Assembly: GCA_020310875.1 (NCBI GenBank)
Contig: CM035444.1
Location: forward strand, 17,873,477 to 17,937,476
Direction: 5' to 3'
DNA length: 64,000 nucleotides
Origin: Ceratopteris richardii
Taxonomy: Eukaryota; Streptophyta; Polypodiopsida; Polypodiales; Pteridaceae
The notes under the pieces were generated by a model. It made no database searches, had not been told where the DNA came from, and worked only from the letters and a program-made list of their open reading frames with translations. The translations under genes were made by a program, and so were the position numbers. This document shows positions 58,468 through 64,000 of this stretch, one piece after another (the stretch's first letter is position 1; the number at the start of each line of letters is the position of its first letter).

Positions 58468-58980
58468 TCAGTTCCCTTCCCGTTGACTAACTCTATTATG
58501 TAGGCATACTCTGACTGCCACAGTCTCTAAGTGTAACCTCTTGACTAGTCGAGAACTAATAACATTATGAGTAGACCCAATGTCAAAGAGAACCTTGATA
58601 GATTGCCCTACCATGACTCCTCTCATGAGAATGAGCTCTATGTCTAGGAACTGGTATCCTCTCTGTGCCAATGGCAAAAGCATAGTCTCTGGCACACTAG
58701 GAACCTTCTTTGTGACCTTCATGGCCATTATGGGAGATGATATCTGAGATGGGGAATGTCCAAAATCCTCATCTCCATCACTCCTTGTGTGTGTAGGATT
58801 GATGACTATGGTAGCTTCTATTTTCTTTTTCTTAGGAGAATCCTTGAAGAGGTGTTGTCCTAGCCACCCATAGCACAATCCTCTTTTCATTGCCTTCTCT
58901 TTCTGTTGAGGGGAAAGTATAGAATTATTGTACACCCTCTCAGCTAGAGCAAACACTTTTCTTTTTTCCTCCTGAAATAG
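58468..58980 (-). pseudogene. Zinc knuckle and protease of gypsy G
   Basis: Frame 58956-58468 includes a damaged knuckle CYGWLGQHLFKDSPKKKK, in which C2 and C4 of the C-X2-C-X3-H-X4-C pattern are W and S, then YQFLDIELILMRG and VLFDIGSTHNVISS, a protease with DIG instead of DSG. The spacing resembles A and B. Confidence 0.75.
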
Positions 58981-59859
58981 TCTTGATCATGTGCACCTAC
59001 TTAGCCTCTTTCTAAGCATGTGCACTGATCGAACTAGGAGTGGACATGGAGAAGGTCGACTTATCTTAGTCCATGAGGACCTCTAACCTTGGAAGACTAT
59101 GTCCCTAAGGCCATCCTCATAACTAAAGCCATCTCCATGGCATGTGCCAAGGAGTGACACCTCTCCTTCGTCATTAAAGGTCAAATTGTTTCTCTAAGTC
59201 CCAAGACGAACCTGTGGACTTGGAGAAATTGTGGGATAGAGTTGGGTTATTTAAGAAGTACATCTCTATACTTATCTAAGTACTCCTAAATAGTTTGTAC
59301 TAATGAAAGACCACGTGTCTAGCACTCTAGATCTCTCATCAGACCGTACAAAGTTATTGTAGATCAAGAATTTAAATTGCTCCCAAGTTGTGGGCTCTCT
59401 ATTGTCTTGTTCTATCTTACGCTACCACCTATGGGCAAGATCCATAAGATTATATGTGGCGTGCTGAATTTTATGCCTATCTTCCATGATATGGCATAAA
59501 CCGAAGCACTACTCCCACTTGTTGAGCCACTGCTCAACAACATTAGCAGTCCTACCACTAGTCGAGCCTTGATATATAGGCAGCTTAAGGTCCTTAAGCT
59601 ATCATTTGGCCTCTTTGACTAATATGCTCTCTCTAGGGAGCTCCAAAGTTTGATGCTCGCCTAGAGCATATGCCTCCATCCCTAGCAAGTCGGTCTCAGG
59701 CACAACTTCCTCTTTCTTGGAGCTACACATGTGCTCCAAGATGTCATGAAGTGTGCTCTGTAAGTGTGCCATCCTAGCACTCATGGTCTCTATAGGGTCT
59801 GAGGTGTGCTCAGCCATGAATGTACCATTCCTAATTGGTGAAGAGGGTCTTGATTCCAT
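58981..59859 (-). pseudogene. Gag of gypsy G
   Basis: Starts MESRPSSPIRNGTFMAEHT at 59859 with a helical segment (MSARMAHLQSTLHDILEHM); after a stop at 59602 broken frames give KLPIYQGSTSG, VEQWLNKWEQCF and TTWEQFKFLIYNNF, a retrotransposon Gag core. Later parts are too decayed to read. Confidence 0.65.
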
Positions 59860-61223
59860 GTCAAGATAAGGTTTAAGTCTTTTTTTATGATTTTATGGTT
59901 TTTTCTTTAAGTTTGTGTGCTTTATGTACACCTAAGATAAAAAAAATGCAGTGAAAATGGACTAATCGCAAGCCCTTGCATAAAGAAATGATAGAAAAAG
60001 AAACTTTTAGTATTCTTTGCTTACTTTTATGCATATGCATGCTAAATTTTAAAAAAATCAATAGCATTTTGACAAGAAAATGGAAATCGAAAGAAACAAC
60101 TAAGTGCACTAAACACACTTCTCAAACCAAACAGTGCTCACAAGCACAATATATATACAATGAAAGAAAAGGGCATTGCATGCCCTTGTAGAAATCCTCC
60201 TGCTTGTGGCACAGTATAATCAATAAGAACGCTATAAATTCTCATAAATTCTTGGCTATACCTGCATGTTAAAGCACTAACATACTACTTTCATGCAAAG
60301 ATCTAGAGCTGAACAAGCCCCTAATCAATCATATATTGCATATGCTATGCATTATGCTTGTTCTACGTGCACAACCATGCATGAAAAGAACAAGTATGCA
60401 TATAAAGCGACAACAAAACTTAACTTGGAGTCCAAAAATTTGATGTGCAGGCCTGTGAAGGTGTTGGAGATGGTCAATACACACTCCTCTTGAGTCTTCA
60501 AGAGTATCCTGATGGTTATCACATTGAAAAGGTGCTCGAATGGGGGTCTTTGTTATTGAATAGCCAACTTTGGAGCTTTTTACAGGTTTAAAGATGGGTT
60601 TGATTGATGATTTTTGACCACTTAATAGATAGATCTCTTAGTAAAGAATTCATAGAAAGTGAAATCACTAAATTTGAATACCAAATGAGTGAGATATGCT
60701 TATTTGAGTGAAGAAGGGTAGTCAAATTATACTCTTGAGAGGACCTTTAGCTATGGAATTAATGAAATTCAAATTTTTTTCTCCTTTGTATCTCAAAATA
60801 TGCGCAAGCATGTAGAATTATCTTCTATATGCATCTGAGAGTGCGAAAATTGGCTTCATATAGAGCTTGAGGCTCTTGTTTCTTCCAACATCATGAGAAG
60901 AGAGGACTATGAGCTTCTTCTCATGCTTCAGCCAGCTCAGAGGAGTGAAGGCAGTTTGATCTCTCTTTGAGCAGTTGCATGGGCAACATTGGTCCATCTT
61001 GTGCTTGTCGTGGGCTAGAGCTCATGAGCTCACCTTGAGGGGCAAAAGAAATACCTCCCTTGTCTTCAACTCCCTCCTCTACTACCTCCTTGTGACAATG
61101 GCTCCCTTCAAACAATGAAGGAGGAAGATGATGATGATCTGGAGCTTTTCTTAAGACGGATCCACAAAAAATATCACGTGAAAATTCCCCCAAGAACTTC
61201 CAAAAGAGGCCATGAATACCAAC
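59860..61223. other. 5' leader of gypsy G
   Basis: About 1.36 kb between Gag and the 5' LTR without a recognised gene. Minus-strand TGGTATTCATGG lies next to the LTR end (61211-61222) and is a possible but imperfect PBS. Short open frames here (for example 60921-61265) show no known domain. Confidence 0.5.
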
Positions 61224-61494
61224 TGTAGGAAACCTCCTAAAAGCTCTCTTGAAATTTGAAAACAAAGGAACTTGTAAATGATGTGTATGCCACTCTCCTC
61301 TGATCCAATATATCCTCTTGCATCCAAAATAGTAATGCTCTGGAATGTTCTAGTGCTACCATGTGGCCATCATGCAACACTCATCCCCATTACCATTGAA
61401 TATCTTAGGATATCCATCAAGCTCAGGACCTTGGCTATGGCTGGCCCTTGTCCCACACACACATGGAGTGGTGTCTGTAGACCAATGTCTGACA
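61224..61494 (-). mobile_element. 5' LTR of gypsy G
   Basis: 271 bp, minus-strand TGTCAGACATTGG to GGTTTCCTACA. It aligns with 55552-55820 with scattered changes. The outer flank is TTAAC, the same as at the other end. Confidence 0.9.
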
Positions 61495-61689
61495 TTAACT
61501 TGCACACACAGGACATTCTCACATACAAAATACCATTCTTTCATGTAAACATCACATCTTTTGGTATTATGTGGAAAAAGGCATTGGACAACTCATTCCA
61601 AAATGTGATGTTTGTCTATAAGTTAAGCACCAATTTGGAAATAATTTGAAATTTTAATGCCATCATAAACATTAGGAATAGATTTGTAT

Positions 61690-62100
61690 GAATTTTACAA
61701 TTGTTCTTTTCATGATGTCTTTTCACAATGATATGATTCAGATAGTAGTAGATACTTTCAACAAATATATATTTTAGTACTTTAAGGAACAAAAATGACT
61801 ACACTTTGATCTATTGAATTCTTTATTGAATCTCATTTTTCACATCTTTGTTGTCCCAAAGTTATTTTGTTTGATTGTGATATTTTTTCCTAGTTATTTC
61901 ACATTTCTAGTTCTTCATTTCATCCCAAAAGTAATGGTCAAAGCGAGGAAGCTAACAGTGCTATTCTTGATTTATTACATTTTTGTTGTATAGATAATCT
62001 TGGAAATCAAGAAAAAAAAGCTAGTATCCCTATAGTTTTCTCACTATGACACATCATAATTCAGCTTGACATGCACTTGTTGAAGTTAGATATTGATTTA
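61690..62100 (+). pseudogene. Gypsy integrase remnant, plus strand
   Basis: The plus strand reads HLCCPKVILFDCDIF, then SSSFHPKSNGQSEEANSAI, the end of a gypsy integrase core (usual form LPKVIVSDRD and HPQTDGQTE). It is the only retroelement coding fragment on the plus strand. Many stops. It lies just before the second copy of the duplicated block, so both may belong to one old element. Confidence 0.65.
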
Positions 62101-62214
62101 AAATAAAAAATCATATTCATTAACTCAAAAAGATATTTATGTGGTAGTATTCATTCTACTTCAAGGGGAATTACAAGGAAAACTACTCTGTCACACCTCA
62201 ATGGATGCATTCTA

Positions 62215-62545
62215 CCTAATTTAGAGGATCTTTTGAGAGAATAGTACCAATATTCATCCTCTTAAAGCACAACTTTTCAATGCTTCCTATCCTCACATGT
62301 AACATTGTCCAAATTTTGTATCTAGCCTATTTTGTAATGATGTCATTAAAATGTTTTGTCTTCTATACTTCATATAATATACCCATGTACAAATTTTGAT
62401 AGATCAATAGTTTCATTGATTGTAAGTTGCAACAATGTTTGGCTATAGGTCAAATGGAGAATGAAGTTTCATCCACAACTACCATGAAATATAATGCTCC
62501 ATCCTCAACAAATCAATGTTAGTGCTGCAAGAAAATTTGAGCACA
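62215..62545 (+). repeat. Duplicated block, copy 2
   Basis: Copy of 55200-55546 with scattered substitutions and small indels (see GAGGATCTTTTGA and CAATGTTTGGCTATAGGTCA). The two copies are in the same orientation, 7 kb apart now, or about 1.1 kb apart without gypsy G. Confidence 0.75.
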
Positions 62546-62937
62546 AAGCTGCCCAACAAGATCAAGAACTGAACAAAGTAGCAATTTCAACTCAAATTGA
62601 TCTTATTGCAACAAAATTTCAGAACAAAGATGCCCAAGAAGATCAAATACTGAACAAAGTATTAGTTTCAACTCAAACTAATCATGTACTAGTGTTTACA
62701 TCACAAGGGAATCAGGAGCCTAAATTGATATTAGACAAGCTAACAAAAGAAAAACAAAAGAGGTTGCATCTTGTGGTAATGGAACCAGAATTTATTGAGA
62801 TAGAAAGGGACCTCCCAAAGATTCAACATGGCTTGATACAAGAGAACATACAAGAATTGACAACTTTTCGCAAGGATTTTGAGCCTAGGGCTCTGATTTT
62901 GAAAGTTCATGTATTTATGAACACCCAAAGTGACTAG
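62494..62937 (+). CDS. Unknown plus-strand ORF, charged helical
   Basis: A 147-codon frame with a visible internal repeat: DQELNKVAISTQIDLIATKF and DQILNKVLVSTQTNHVLVF follow each other at about 40 residues. Rich in Q, E, K and L; no domain recognised. It starts in the second duplicated block. It may be a fragment of a larger repeat protein. No function is proposed. Confidence 0.35.
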   Translation: MLHPQQINVSAARKFEHKAAQQDQELNKVAISTQIDLIATKFQNKDAQEDQILNKVLVSTQTNHVLVFTSQGNQEPKLILDKLTKEKQKRLHLVVMEPEFIEIERDLPKIQHGLIQENIQELTTFRKDFEPRALILKVHVFMNTQSD

Positions 62938-63068
62938 GTTTTCTTGATAGTAAGTCGTTTCTACAATGGTGCCTTGAACATTTCAATGTCTGGATTTAGA
63001 GTGCATATGATCTCGAGGTGTCAACAAATATATTGATACATTATTCCTAGATTCTACAATGAAATTTA

Positions 63069-63837
63069 TGATGGGGGATGATTCTAACACCCCAATGCAA
63101 AAATGGAAGATGGATGCCTTCCACTAGGTCCACAAGCTAGACTTATAGTAAGCTATAAGAGCTACCCAACAAGCTTTAAATCATACCAAATATATATTCT
63201 TGCTGGGAGAACCATCCTTTACAAGAAACTCTACATGTTTGCAATATTCTCTGCCTATGTGCAAAGATATACCTTCACAAAGTTGGCACTTTCTCACAAC
63301 TCACTTGGTCAAATAACTTGAAACTTTGGCAAAGTTGAGGACACTATATGAGAGACCAAATGAAGCTTGAAATTAATGAAAATGAGTAGGATGAGAGAGA
63401 AAACAATGCTTTGCAATCTGGTACAATCAGATTTGGAAAAGCCTAACTACACCTCTAGATAGAGAGGAGTGAAATCATGAGAAAATGAGGTAATCAAGCA
63501 AGGGGGCTGCTTTCTAGAGTTTATGACTTCACTAAACTAAGTGGGAAACTCATCGAATGCATAGAAATCAAGAAACAAAGGTGGGATGATGCTTATATAG
63601 AGTTTTCCTTGTCTTAAAAAGTGTTTGTAGGCTTTAGAAAGTGTGGATATTACCTTTTGATAGCTTCTCCCTTGCTAACCTTCAACTAGTTGAGATCTCG
63701 ATTGATGTAGCTCCCTTTTGATGTCTTCTTGCTTTGATAAGCCCTCCTTGTGCTTCCACGAGTTGTCTTGATCCCTTCAAGTCTTCAATATGATGCCCAC
63801 TGATGTCTCCAAGCCTCCAAAATGGCTCTAATACCAC
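63069..63837 (-). mobile_element. Short LTR element H: 3' LTR, internal region and PBS
   Basis: The low copy starts TGATGGGGGATGATTC at 63069 and the high copy TGATGGCAAATGATTC at 63838; both continue with TAACACCCCAATGCA. Directly below the high copy the minus strand reads TGGTATTAGAGCC (63824-63836), one change from the initiator tRNA-Met PBS. A TATA box (CTATATAAGC on the minus strand) lies near 63593-63602. LTR plus internal region fit into 769 bp, with no coding frame. Confidence 0.55.
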
Positions 63838-64000
63838 TGATGGCAAATGATTCTAACACCCCAATGCAGAAATGGAAGATCGCTACCCTCCACTAGGTCC
63901 ACAAGTAGTGATATATGCTCACTATTCTAAATTTTCATTGCACCTATACAGAGACTTAAGATGAAACTTTGCAAACTTATAGTAGATTATAAGAGCTACC
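63838..64000 (-). mobile_element. 5' LTR of element H, cut by window end
   Basis: Begins at the PBS side and runs out of the window. The low copy lacks about 60 bases present here (from AGTGATATATGC to TTTGCAAACT) and then matches again (TATAGTAAGCTATAAGAGCTACC against TATAGTAGATTATAAGAGCTACC in part). Confidence 0.55.

Larger units (their letters stand above)
55552..61494 (-). mobile_element. Ty3/gypsy element G (chromovirus-like)
   Basis: A 5,943 bp element with two short LTRs (269 and 271 bp), PPT and gag-PR-RT-RNase H-IN remnants, all on the minus strand. The target duplication TTAAC is present at 55547-55551 and 61495-61499. It is inserted in plus-strand repeat sequence. Many stops and frameshifts show that it is older than copia C, but the TSD remains exact. 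Confidence 0.9.

Overview
The window is plant nuclear DNA made almost wholly of LTR retrotransposons and their debris. I see no convincing host gene, rRNA, functional tRNA or CRISPR array. Evidence for a land plant: Ty1/copia elements primed by initiator tRNA-Met (PBS TGGTATCAGAGC), Ty3/gypsy pol of the plant non-chromovirus type (RT motif FLDGFSGYNQ), tRNA-derived SINEs, long CT microsatellites and an AT-rich minisatellite. The species cannot be told from the sequence; a large TE-rich genome is likely.

Layout. 1-1165: AT-rich TCGAC-motif repeat and the end of an integrase (element Z). 1166-18302: element A, a gypsy element read on the minus strand, with 3' LTR, PPT, a very large post-pol ORF (aORF), pol and gag, interrupted by a 2.8 kb insertion at 5296-8122. 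18303-20614: A's leader, two inverted SINEs and two CT microsatellites. 20615-39380: element B, the same family as A, also minus, split by a nearly complete copia element C (23232-29495, TSD ATTGT). 39381-40321: unclassified LTR-like DNA. 40322-44866: element D, a decayed third member of the A/B family with its own insertion. 44867-47140: copia remnants E and E2, joined in a chimera. About 47511-52290: decayed copia F. 52291-54300: CTAAATAGCTATC-type minisatellite containing a solo A-family LTR. 54301-62937: plus-strand unclassified sequence with a 350 bp duplication, invaded by chromovirus-like gypsy G (55552-61494, TSD TTAAC). 63069-64000: a short LTR pair H, possibly TRIM-like, cut by the window end.

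The most interesting system is the A/B family. Read 5' to 3' its parts are gag with three zinc knuckles of C-X2-C-X3-H-X4-C spacing, protease 1, RT, RNase H, two successive HHCC integrase zinc modules, the integrase core with a GPY-like tail, a second retropepsin-like domain (DSGA ... LVLGQDW) and finally a separate aORF of roughly 1,360 codons with acidic, proline-rich and coiled-coil parts. The double HHCC module, the post-integrase protease and the giant aORF are present in both A and B, which argues that they are family traits and not accidents of one copy. Neither copy shows a 5' LTR. All gypsy/copia elements recognised, except one plus-strand integrase remnant, are read on the minus strand.
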